Shown here: in pieces, positions 1-6,277 of the stretch | Numbering within the stretch: the stretch's first letter is position 1 | Layout of the letters: every line of letters starts with the position of its first letter | Source: Acidobacteriota bacterium | GTDB lineage: Bacteria; Acidobacteriota; Terriglobia; UBA7540 | Direction: 5' to 3' | DNA length: 10,210 bases | Assembly: GCA_021780055.1 (NCBI GenBank) | Contig: JAJXZM010000356.1 | Coordinates: forward strand, 1-10,210 | Notes under the pieces: generated by a model | What the model saw: only the letters and a program-made list of their open reading frames with translations | Databases searched by the model: none | Told to the model about the DNA's origin: nothing | Made by a program: the position numbers and the translations under genes

Positions 1-245
1 TTAACGGAATGGCCGTCAATAGCCGTAAGGACGTCTCCGGCAACAATCCCAGCCTGCTCGCCGGGAGAATGCGGAGCCACGCTCCAGGCTTTCAATCCCT
101 GAGCGGTTGTTACCCATGAAACGCCGTCGGTAGGAAGCTGGTAGACCCTTCTCTGCTGAAAGTTGATGAAGGCAAAAACGACAAGAGCCACGCTCACAAT
201 CGCGAGCAGGAGGGTCAAGAACCGGTATGGAGCTCGTACGCTCAT
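1..245 (-). CDS. Membrane-anchored PDZ-domain protein, N-terminal part (runs off the window)
   Basis: Reading the minus strand from ATG at 245 gives 81 uninterrupted codons before the window edge. Residues 1-7 are polar and basic (MSVRAPY), residues 8-27 form one hydrophobic segment (FLTLLLAIVSVALVVFAFIN), so it has a membrane anchor or uncleaved signal. After a short basic stretch (QQRR), residues from about 40 resemble the first half of a PDZ domain: VAPHSPGEQAGIVAGDVLTAIDGHSV matches the family pattern of a SP..AGI..GDV...I.G..V block. PDZ domains bind peptides or C-termini; the effector domain lies outside the window, so the protein could be a sensor kinase, a phosphatase or a protease, and none can be chosen. 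The start has only a weak AGG seven bases upstream. It lies 294 bases downstream of the barrel gene on the same strand, so it is probably a separate transcription unit. Confidence 0.75.
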   Translation of the reverse strand, partial: MSVRAPYRFLTLLLAIVSVALVVFAFINFQQRRVYQLPTDGVSWVTTAQGLKAWSVAPHSPGEQAGIVAGDVLTAIDGHSV

Positions 246-539
246 GAAACCTGCGCTATCCCGGAACAAAACAAGGACTTACAAAAAAACCGCAGCAAAT
301 TGAGTTCCTTATTGTCATCCCGGTCTTTCCCTTGCTTTTCAGCGCATCTTGCACTGCTTACGAGGTTCTTTAAGCCACCGAGATAAAAGCTATATGGATT
401 TTGGAATTTCTAGTATGAAAACTAGTAGAATTCCGATCTTCGAACTCCTCCCTTTGCCGCGTAATAAGGCTCACGATGGTCTATCTTTAGTCCTCAGACT
501 ACCTTAAGGGCAAAAGCGAGATGCGCCCTCTGATGGGCC
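246..539. other. Intergenic region between the barrel gene and the PDZ gene
   Basis: This 294-base stretch is AT-richer than the flanking genes and holds no convincing gene. It should contain the promoter of the leftward PDZ gene, but I could not find a pair of hexamers close to the sigma-70 consensus at correct spacing. It contains an imperfect inverted repeat (403-434) and a small 5-base-pair hairpin TAGTC-CTCA-GACTA at 488-501. No hairpin followed by a T run on the minus strand was found, so a terminator for the barrel gene was not identified. Confidence 0.6.
403..434. repeat. Imperfect inverted repeat upstream of the PDZ gene
   Basis: GGAATT (403-408) pairs with AATTCC (429-434), and inside it CTAGT (410-414) pairs with ACTAG (421-425) around the loop ATGAAA; the two stems are separated by a 1 by 3 internal loop. 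It lies about 160 bases upstream of the PDZ gene start. It could be an operator or an RNA hairpin at the end of the upstream transcript; it is not followed by a T run, which argues against an intrinsic terminator. Confidence 0.45.
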
Positions 540-2342
540 TCAAAACTGAACCGCAAACCCACCCCGTATACTTTGATAAGCAGGGGTGAGCACAACGGAC
601 CTGCCGTCTGCCTGCCTGACCGAAACAGCGCCCTGACCCAGCAAGTTCCTGAAATCAGCTATGGCGACAATTTGCAGAGGCAGCATGTCAATCTTGGGAA
701 GGGGCTGGCGGACTTGCACACCCAGGAATGGCTGGCACGCCATCCTGCCCTGACCGTAAGGGTCAACCACAGTGATACGACCGGAGGGGATCCAGCTATA
801 ACTGCTGATAATCTGAGTTTTCAGGCCAGGGACAAACATCGAGAAACGGCCCGAAATCGACTGCGTGAATTCTGCGCGTACGTAATCGGGCAAGTTTGCC
901 GCGTCCACCGGAGCCCCTCCGCTAAACGGGGACGAGGGGTCAGCGACCAGTGCGCTTCCAATGGCGTACATGACGCCCACTTCATTGCGTGTCCCGAGCT
1001 CCTGATCATACGAAATTTCCGTCCCCGAAGAACCATAGTGCCCGGCGTTCAGGACCGCCCTTCTCCCTCCGGGAGTGATCAAAATATTCCCGGCCGGCGA
1101 GGAATCCCGCAGGCCTTCCACCCCTCCGGCGCCCCAGACAGCCACATCCTGAAACGCGTCGTGATAGGCGGCAAACTCAATTCGCGAACCTGGGCGGAGT
1201 TTTCGCTGGAGACGGGCTTCCGCATGTCGCGCATTTTCAAGCCGCGGACGGAAATTGCTCATGGTGATCTGAGGAAAAGCATTGAGGGCACCGATGCGCT
1301 GAATCATGGTGTCCGGCTGGTCCAGGGAGGTCGAGGCATAGCTGAGGCTGAGGACCGTCGAAGGATCGAGCGTGTAAGCAAGGTCGATCTCCGGGTCCGT
1401 GGTGCTGGCATCACTAACGGAATTCAGATACCTCATCTCCACACCAGCCGTCAGCGTCAGAGCACCAGAGAGCTGGCGGGTCTGCACGTAGCGCAAAACC
1501 ATTCCGCGCGACATCGGCAGATCGCGGCCGTTCGCCGCTGTAACAATATCCGCCGCGCCCTGCATGTTCAACTGATGGACCGCGAGGCTGATCTCTTCGT
1601 GGTTGTGATTCAGGAAGCCGCGGCGGAAGTCAGCAATAACCGAGGAGCCATCCACACTACTCCGGTTGACGGAGCCGGCAACCAGGACGTCGGAATTCGC
1701 ATCCAGCGGATGCAGATAGGCCACTATCGTAGATGTGCCGCCGTCTTGGGAAAGACCGTTGGCGCCGCCCTGGTCGGGTACCATAGCCACCACGCGCCGG
1801 GCAGGAAGAGGCGTTTGATCAACTGCCTTGCGGCGATCACGGTCTGCCTTTGTATAACGCAGAATCGGGCGGGTTGACTCGGAGGTCCGCAGGATCCATT
1901 TCCAGCCCTGGCTCCAGGCGCGCAAATCATTTGTAGGACGCTGCCAACGGACGCCTGAAAGGATGTCAGCCAACGCGAAGGCTTCCCGCGTGGTCGCGCC
2001 CGGCCTGACTTCAACCCTGTTTCGAAATCCCGGCAGTTTTGAGGGGGAAATGACTTGCAGTGAGTACCACCCCGGTGTCACTCGGCTGATCGCAAAATTG
2101 CCCTGGGCATCTGTGAAAACCCGGTTGAGGGACCCTTCCAACAGGTTACTCGTGCCGTCAATGCCGGCCCCCGTCAACAGGACCGTGGCGCCCATGATCG
2201 GCTTCCCGGCGCTATCCGTGACCTGGCCGGAAACCCTTCCGAATTGGGCGCTGAAGCTCTGGAAAGCCGTTAGCAAAACGCAGAGCAAGGCCCCGGTGGA
2301 GATCAGTGCCGCGCCTTGCCACGGATTTTTTGAGCGTCGCAT
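540..2342 (-). CDS. Outer-membrane beta-barrel protein with N-terminal carboxypeptidase-regulatory-like domain (TonB-receptor-like, no visible plug)
   Basis: I place the start at ATG 2342 (600 residues) rather than the longer reading to 2420. The sequence GACGAGAG lies about six bases upstream, the next residues form a classic signal peptide (MRRSKNPWQ, a hydrophobic core, cleavage near FSA/QF at residue 32), and the longer form would overlap the preceding gene. Residues 35-123 look like a CarboxypepD_reg-type beta-sandwich (GRVSGQVTDSAGKPIMGATV, then FTDAQGNFAISRVTPGWYSLQV). A Trp-rich linker follows (about 133-164, with AWSQGWKWILR). From about residue 200 to the end there are alternating beta-strand patterns typical of an outer-membrane barrel, ending in the aromatic GGFAVQF, the kind of C-terminal signal read by the BAM machinery. 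I see no TonB box or plug domain, and the barrel is shorter than in full TonB-dependent receptors. It lies 67 bases after the GWxTD gene, probably in the same operon. The cargo is unknown. Confidence 0.82.
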   Translation of the reverse strand: MRRSKNPWQGAALISTGALLCVLLTAFQSFSAQFGRVSGQVTDSAGKPIMGATVLLTGAGIDGTSNLLEGSLNRVFTDAQGNFAISRVTPGWYSLQVISPSKLPGFRNRVEVRPGATTREAFALADILSGVRWQRPTNDLRAWSQGWKWILRTSESTRPILRYTKADRDRRKAVDQTPLPARRVVAMVPDQGGANGLSQDGGTSTIVAYLHPLDANSDVLVAGSVNRSSVDGSSVIADFRRGFLNHNHEEISLAVHQLNMQGAADIVTAANGRDLPMSRGMVLRYVQTRQLSGALTLTAGVEMRYLNSVSDASTTDPEIDLAYTLDPSTVLSLSYASTSLDQPDTMIQRIGALNAFPQITMSNFRPRLENARHAEARLQRKLRPGSRIEFAAYHDAFQDVAVWGAGGVEGLRDSSPAGNILITPGGRRAVLNAGHYGSSGTEISYDQELGTRNEVGVMYAIGSALVADPSSPFSGGAPVDAANLPDYVRAEFTQSISGRFSMFVPGLKTQIISSYSWIPSGRITVVDPYGQGRMACQPFLGVQVRQPLPKIDMLPLQIVAIADFRNLLGQGAVSVRQADGRSVVLTPAYQSIRGGFAVQF

Positions 2343-2409
2343 AATACTCTCGTCTGACCCGAATTTGAGGTTAACTCCCCCGCTTTCGACTCGGCACTCG
2401 ACCCAACGC

Positions 2410-4158
2410 CTACTTCTCAACCTGAAAATTCGTCGTCTGGGTATCCGTCTGGTCCTTCACTTTGTCTGTAATCTTGATCTGCAATGTGTATTTCCCAGGC
2501 TCAAGCAGCTTGGCCGGCATCGTTTTTTCCAGAGTAACCTGCTCTGAAGCATCTTTGATACTGGCCGCCGATTCCGTCTGGTTCAAAACCGCTTTCCCGT
2601 CCTTCGAAATCAGGTAATCGATATTCGCGGACGGCAGGTGCGTTTTCGGATCAATACCCAGATTATAGACCTGCATGTAAATACCAAAGTTCTGGCTCTG
2701 TGTAAAGACCTGATTTACATTGGGACGCACTTTCGTGCCCCCGATGACGAACCGGCCCGAACCCACCTCACTGGTCGGAAGCGGCTGGATCATGTCCGCC
2801 AGGATCAGCGAACTGCTGCTCAGTTTACTTCCACTGAATTGCGGCACCTCAATTCCAAGATTCTCTGACCCCATATGGCCGCTGTGGTCATCCTTGACTA
2901 CGATGCTCAGCTTGTAACGCCCGGGGCGCAGGTAAACGGCCTTCTGATAGACCGATTTCTGGTTCACGTAGGCCTGGAAATCATGCTGCGGGACGTCCAC
3001 CGCGACACTGTCCTCAAACGTATTGGCAACTCTACCGCCTATCGTTGTGAGCTGGCCATAGATGTCAAGAACGGCGTGCATTACGCCGTCTTTGTTCTCA
3101 AACTGCATCTCGCGGTTCGGGACCTGAATGGTGACTGGCGTGAGCACTGTGTCGTCCGTAATCTTGATAAAGTCGGTCCGAACACTGAAGGGCAAAAGTT
3201 GAGCCGTCAGCGTTGAAGTAACCATCGTTTTCAGGTCGTTGAATTTAACGGAGGGCGCCTGGAAGATCTTCGAGTAGAGGTCCAGACGGTTGAATTCATC
3301 GTACTTCGCGCCCATCATGTTGGACGTCACCATGGCTCCCCCCGAGCCGCCGCTGCTGCTGCTATTCAACTGGCTGGGGCTAATCACAAGATTGGGGTTC
3401 CAGATGGACCCGATCGCAACGCCGCCCTGGCAGCCCGTCATGTCGCCCGGCACATTTGCCATGGCGTCTTTTTCGCAGGGGTTCATGGTGAGGTGGTACT
3501 CACCGGTCATGGTAGGGTCCACGAACTCAAGCTCAACGTTTTCGCCGATTCCCGGGATATAACGGTACGTCCAGTCCTCAAACGGATAGGTCGTCATCTG
3601 ATTAGCGGCGTCAGGACCGGAATAGGGGAGATCGGACGGGTTAGCTATATAGGTTCCGCCGCTCGGATGGCTTTCTATCTCGTCTGGAGGGCCATACATG
3701 ATGTAGATGTGCCCGCGGTCAGTTCGCCACCCCGGAATGCCAGAAGAAAAATGCTCGTTTGCGTAGGCGATACGGCGGTAAATTTCTTCCTTGAACGTGT
3801 TCTCAGAAGAGCCGGGGCTGGGGTTGCGCCGCCGCCAGAATTCCTCGATGAACTGGTCGCGTTCCTCGTCGGTGGTGAACTTCTTGAACGCCTCCCGCTC
3901 AGCGGGTGTAATGAGGTAACCGATGGGCCCGTTAATCCACTGCTTATACGGGCTCTCCATTTCCTTCTGGATTGCCTTCTGCCGCTTACGCTCCTGCTTG
4001 GTAAGCTTCTGTTCCTCTTTGGCCTTGTCTTCTTTCTTATCCTTGCCGGCAAAAGCGGGTACAACCGCCACTCCCAGCACACCGGCCACCAGTAGAATCA
4101 CAGCAATCCATCGAACTCGGCTATTGAGTTCCCGAGCGCTAATGAGTCCTTTCCCCAA
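2410..4158 (-). CDS. GWxTD domain-containing secreted protein
   Basis: The start chosen is TTG at 4158 (582 residues): a strong Shine-Dalgarno AGGAGGG at 4170-4164 lies five bases upstream, and a longer in-frame TTG at 4227 is part of the -35 promoter box. Residues 14-37 are a signal peptide (RVRW, hydrophobic run, cleavage near AFA/GK). Next comes a highly charged Lys/Glu stretch (39-68) and then the GWxTD domain (about 74-200): KQWINGPIGYLITPAER, FIEEFWRRRNPSP, and the name-giving GWRTD at 143-147 followed by IYIMYGPPDEIE. A Ser/Gly-rich linker occurs near the middle. The C-terminal half looks all-beta (for example VYLRPGRYKLSIVVKDDHSG and LEPGKYTLQIKITDKV), suggesting sandwich domains. GWxTD proteins occur in Acidobacteriota, Bacteroidota and relatives; their biochemical function is not established. 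The gene is first in a leftward unit with the barrel gene, consistent with a shared role in the envelope. Confidence 0.9.
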   Translation of the reverse strand: MGKGLISARELNSRVRWIAVILLVAGVLGVAVVPAFAGKDKKEDKAKEEQKLTKQERKRQKAIQKEMESPYKQWINGPIGYLITPAEREAFKKFTTDEERDQFIEEFWRRRNPSPGSSENTFKEEIYRRIAYANEHFSSGIPGWRTDRGHIYIMYGPPDEIESHPSGGTYIANPSDLPYSGPDAANQMTTYPFEDWTYRYIPGIGENVELEFVDPTMTGEYHLTMNPCEKDAMANVPGDMTGCQGGVAIGSIWNPNLVISPSQLNSSSSGGSGGAMVTSNMMGAKYDEFNRLDLYSKIFQAPSVKFNDLKTMVTSTLTAQLLPFSVRTDFIKITDDTVLTPVTIQVPNREMQFENKDGVMHAVLDIYGQLTTIGGRVANTFEDSVAVDVPQHDFQAYVNQKSVYQKAVYLRPGRYKLSIVVKDDHSGHMGSENLGIEVPQFSGSKLSSSSLILADMIQPLPTSEVGSGRFVIGGTKVRPNVNQVFTQSQNFGIYMQVYNLGIDPKTHLPSANIDYLISKDGKAVLNQTESAASIKDASEQVTLEKTMPAKLLEPGKYTLQIKITDKVKDQTDTQTTNFQVEK

Positions 4159-4163
4159 CTTCA

Positions 4164-4170
4164 CCCTCCT
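4164..4170 (-). promoter_or_regulatory. Ribosome binding site deciding the TTG start of the GWxTD gene
   Basis: The minus strand reads AGGAGGG, then five bases, then TTG (4158-4156). This is the strongest Shine-Dalgarno in the window and supports a TTG start; a GTG directly after it would have no spacing, and the TTG at 4227 has none at a usable distance. Confidence 0.75.
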
Positions 4171-4186
4171 TCTCCGCCTCGGAGAA
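4170..4186 (-). repeat. Perfect hairpin abutting the Shine-Dalgarno of the GWxTD gene
   Basis: Perfect 7-base arms TTCTCCG (4170-4176 on the plus strand) and CGGAGAA (4180-4186) surround a 3-base loop. On the mRNA of the leftward gene this hairpin ends right at the first base of the AGGAGGG site. The arm sequence TTCTCC of the mRNA could instead pair with GGAGGG of the Shine-Dalgarno (four Watson-Crick and two G-U pairs), so two mutually exclusive folds are possible. Function is inference. Confidence 0.5.
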
Positions 4187-4197
4187 TCAATATTCTC
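4182..4197. repeat. Inverted repeat GAGAAT-N4-ATTCTC at the predicted transcription start
   Basis: Perfect 6-base arms with spacer CAAT. It lies immediately downstream of the -10 box (4199-4204), covering the predicted +1 near 4192. This is a typical repressor operator position, but no regulator gene is present in the window to match it. Confidence 0.45.
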
Positions 4198-4198
4198 A

Positions 4199-4227
4199 AT
4201 TCTATTTTTCGAAAACGAGAAAGTCAA
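4199..4227 (-). promoter_or_regulatory. Sigma-70 type promoter of the GWxTD/barrel unit
   Basis: The minus strand has -35 TTGACT (4227-4222, five of six consensus bases), a spacer of exactly 17 bases and -10 TAGAAT (4204-4199, five of six). Transcription would begin near 4192, leaving a leader of about 34 bases before the TTG start at 4158 that includes the strong Shine-Dalgarno. It is the best promoter in the window. Confidence 0.75.
4206..4215. repeat. Perfect palindrome TTTTCGAAAA inside the promoter spacer
   Basis: A 10-base perfect palindrome lies between the -10 and -35 boxes of the leftward promoter. A protein bound here would directly contact or block RNA polymerase. It could also be a chance A/T-rich palindrome. 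Confidence 0.4.
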
Positions 4228-4229
4228 CC

Positions 4230-4249
4230 AATTCCAAGCCCTCGGAATT
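4230..4249. repeat. Inverted repeat AATTCC-N8-GGAATT next to the -35 box
   Basis: Perfect 6-base arms with an 8-base spacer end two bases upstream of the -35 box, a position suited to an activator or a repressor. The same half-site pair (GGAATT and AATTCC) bounds the inverted repeat at 403-434. Confidence 0.4.
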
Positions 4250-4660
4250 AATGGTAACAGGTTCTAGAGGTTTCCGACTTAAGGAATGTAATTTGGCGTT
4301 GGAGGGTGGCCTGAGAGAGCGAATTCGCATTAAAAATTTTGAAGGTCGCCCGGACCCTATTCCCGGCCTGGAATCCACCCCCTCCGGGCCAATTCGCGCG
4401 TCATTACCGGCCAAGCGGCTGTAGAATACTTAAGAGAGATTGCAAAGGAACAGCTTCCCATGGCGCGGCCTCCCAACAGGAGATGCGGGCACATCATGAT
4501 TCCCGGAGTGGAACCTTTTCCGGTCCCCATTCGTATAAGAATTGTAAGAATGAACCCTGTCACGGCAAGTCCCGGCAGTTTTGGCTCCTGCAGGGGGGTA
4601 TAGCGCCATCTAGATTAGTGTCCGATCTTCTTGAAACAGAAGATCTCTGAGAAGGTTAAA
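4250..4660. other. Rest of the divergent intergenic region, leader of the efflux operon
   Basis: No gene could be supported in this stretch. Short palindromes occur: GCGAATTCGC (4319-4328) and AAAATTTT (4333-4340). A direct repeat of TAAGAAT with a 9-base period is at 4536-4551. The promoter of the rightward efflux operon must be here or in the overlapping control region; the best -10-like hexamers are TAGAAT (4422-4427) and TATAAG (4534-4539), but neither has a good -35 at 16-18 bases, so I do not call one. Confidence 0.5.
4624..4645 (+). repeat. Perfect 8-base-pair hairpin in the leader of the membrane-fusion protein gene
   Basis: GATCTTCT (4624-4631) and AGAAGATC (4638-4645) are perfectly complementary around the loop TGAAAC. 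The hairpin ends five bases before the Shine-Dalgarno AGAAGG (4650-4655). Its left arm TCTTCT could instead pair with AGAAGG, so it can form either a local hairpin or a fold hiding the ribosome site. As DNA it could equally be an operator. Confidence 0.55.
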
Positions 4661-6220
4661 ATGGCTCAAACCACAGAACTCAAGATAGGCCAGATCAAGC
4701 ATCTTGACGGAGAAGCCACGGGTTCGCGGCACGCCGGCCCGGTTGGGCACAGCAAGCGTGGTCTCTCCAAGACAAAGAAAATCATGCTGCTCGTTGGCGG
4801 CGTGGCGGTCCTGGCGGCCCTGGTGATTGGCGGAATTACCTGGAGCCACCGCGGGCTGATCACCGTGCAAACAGGTAAAGTTGTGCGGCAGGACCTCTCT
4901 GCAATCGTGACGGCCTCAGGGGAAATCAAGCCGCCTCCGGACAAGTTCGCCACCGTCAACGCCAACTCCATGGGCAAAGTGACGGAGATCCTCATTAAGG
5001 AGGGTGATCGCGTCAAGAAAGGCCAGCTCCTGCTTCGCACGGAAGACATTCAGCAGGAAGCCGGCGTTAAGGCCCAGCAGGCGGCTGTTAGGTCAGCGCA
5101 AGCCGACTCCCAGGTTCAAGAGGCGGCCGTCAATTCCGCTACGGCAAGCCTTCAAACCGCCCAGGCCAATCTGGCTCAGGCGCAGGCCAAGCTCCAGCAG
5201 GCCAAGGACGACTTTACGCGCGCTCAGCAGATGTTCAAGCAGGAATTGATTTCGCGGCAGACATTCGACCAGAACCTCAGCAATTATCAGGTTGCAGATG
5301 CAGCCGTCGAGTCGTCCAAGGCGCAGGTGGCCCAGGCCAAGGCGCAACTGAACCAGGCCGCTTACAACCGTGATGTGTCCCACGCCCGTGTGCTGCAAAA
5401 CCAGGCACAGTTGGTCAGCATCGAGAACCAGCGTGACCAGACCATCTACAACGCGCCCTTCGATGGCGTCATCACCTATCTTCCCGTGCATGAGGGTGAA
5501 AACGTCGTTCCCGGCATTCAAAACTCCACGGGTAGCGCGCTGTTTCAGGTTGCCAATCTGTCCGTCATCAACGCCGTGGTGAACGTGGACGAAACCGACA
5601 TTCTGGGCATCAAGATGGGGCAGCCGGCCGAGGTCACCATTGATGCCATCCCCGACAAGAAATTCAAGGGCCATGTGAGCGAGATAGGGATGAGCGCCCT
5701 CAGTTCCACTTCCGGCCAGACCACCACCAGCAGCGCCCAAAGCACTGCTTCAAGCTCCGGCGAAGCCAAGGACTTTACGGTTTCCGTAACGCTGGACAAC
5801 CCACCTGAAGGGCTGCGTCCTGGTCTGTCCGCCACAGCCAAAATCACAACGGCCACGCGGAAGGACGCCATTGTTATTCCGATCCAGGCGCTGACGGTCC
5901 GGAGCGAGGGCGAGCTGGAACGGGAAAAGAAAGCCAATGCCGAGGGCAAGGCCCTGGCAGCAGAGCCCACCGCGACTGGTCAGACGGCCGATGAAAAGAA
6001 GGAAATCCAGGGTGTGTTCATGGTCCGGAACGGCAAGGCGGTGTTCACGCCTGTTAAGACAGGTATTATGGGCACCATGAACGTTGAGGTGCTCAGCGGA
6101 ACAAAACCCGGCGACGAGATTGTTACCGGTAGTTATCAGGTGCTTCGCACGCTGAAGAACGATGCAAGGGTCAAGATTGACAATAGCGCCAAGGCCCTGG
6201 GCCAGCCCACATCATCGTAA
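4661..6220 (+). CDS. Periplasmic adaptor (membrane-fusion protein, HlyD/MacA type) of an ABC efflux system
   Basis: Start is ATG 4661 (519 residues), five bases after AGAAGG; a TTG at 4631 lies within the leader hairpin and is less likely. A cytoplasmic N-tail of about 40 residues is followed by one membrane segment (41-61). Residues 87-129 form the first half of the lipoyl-like domain (GKVTEILIKEGDRVKKGQLLLR). A long Ala/Gln-rich coiled-coil hairpin follows (about 131-255, many AQA repeats and the characteristic ELISRQTFDQ turn). The second lipoyl half begins at IYNAPFDGVIT (262 on), then beta-barrel and membrane-proximal domains. Two insertions make it longer than MacA-like proteins: a Ser/Thr-rich patch (345-369) and a charged Lys/Glu/Ala segment (420-450). 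It is first in an operon with an ATPase and two permeases and would link them to an outer-membrane channel not encoded here. The substrate cannot be told from sequence. Confidence 0.93.
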   Translation: MAQTTELKIGQIKHLDGEATGSRHAGPVGHSKRGLSKTKKIMLLVGGVAVLAALVIGGITWSHRGLITVQTGKVVRQDLSAIVTASGEIKPPPDKFATVNANSMGKVTEILIKEGDRVKKGQLLLRTEDIQQEAGVKAQQAAVRSAQADSQVQEAAVNSATASLQTAQANLAQAQAKLQQAKDDFTRAQQMFKQELISRQTFDQNLSNYQVADAAVESSKAQVAQAKAQLNQAAYNRDVSHARVLQNQAQLVSIENQRDQTIYNAPFDGVITYLPVHEGENVVPGIQNSTGSALFQVANLSVINAVVNVDETDILGIKMGQPAEVTIDAIPDKKFKGHVSEIGMSALSSTSGQTTTSSAQSTASSSGEAKDFTVSVTLDNPPEGLRPGLSATAKITTATRKDAIVIPIQALTVRSEGELEREKKANAEGKALAAEPTATGQTADEKKEIQGVFMVRNGKAVFTPVKTGIMGTMNVEVLSGTKPGDEIVTGSYQVLRTLKNDARVKIDNSAKALGQPTSS

Positions 6221-6276
6221 TGGCGGAAGGCCAGTCGGCTGAGCTGAATTTGCTTGGTGAAAGTTTGAGAGAATAA
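6220..6276 (+). other. 18-codon mini-ORF bridging adaptor and ATPase genes (possible coupling peptide)
   Basis: Its ATG overlaps the adaptor stop codon in the arrangement TAATG, and its own TAA is one base before the ATPase ATG (TAAcATG). The peptide would be [18 protein letters not shown]. There is no Shine-Dalgarno for its ATG, so it would depend on terminating ribosomes re-initiating. It may relay ribosomes across the 57-base gap and couple expression of the two genes, or be chance. Confidence 0.3.
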
Positions 6277-6277
6277 C

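Noticed and set aside
573..1877. 434-codon open frame on the plus strand opposite the barrel gene
   Set aside because: The product is rich in His, Arg and Ala with no domain, no membrane or signal segment and no ribosome site, while the minus strand encodes a coherent signal peptide, regulatory domain and barrel. It is a shadow caused by codon bias.
2343..2420. N-terminal extension of the barrel protein to 2420
   Set aside because: The 26 extra residues are polar, would overlap the end of the GWxTD gene and would bury the signal peptide; ATG 2342 has a GAGAG ribosome site and gives a normal signal peptide.
4422..4539. Promoter candidates TAGAAT (4422) and TATAAG (4534) for the efflux operon
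   Set aside because: Neither has a -35 hexamer with more than about half of the consensus bases at 16-18 bases, and no extended -10 is present; kept only as a remark in the intergenic entry.
4339..4650. 103-codon open frame in the divergent intergenic region
   Set aside because: It has a Cys/His/Ser/Pro-rich composition with no domain, no ribosome site, and runs through the leader hairpin of the adaptor gene; the region behaves as regulatory DNA.
4631..4660. TTG at 4631 as start of the adaptor protein (10 more residues)
   Set aside because: The TTG lies in the arm and loop of the leader hairpin without a Shine-Dalgarno, whereas ATG 4661 has AGAAGG five bases upstream.
5060..5380. Repetitive GCCCAG/GCCAAG-like DNA in the adaptor gene
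   Set aside because: The repetition reflects Ala/Gln codons of the coiled-coil hairpin usual in membrane-fusion proteins; it is not a DNA repeat element.
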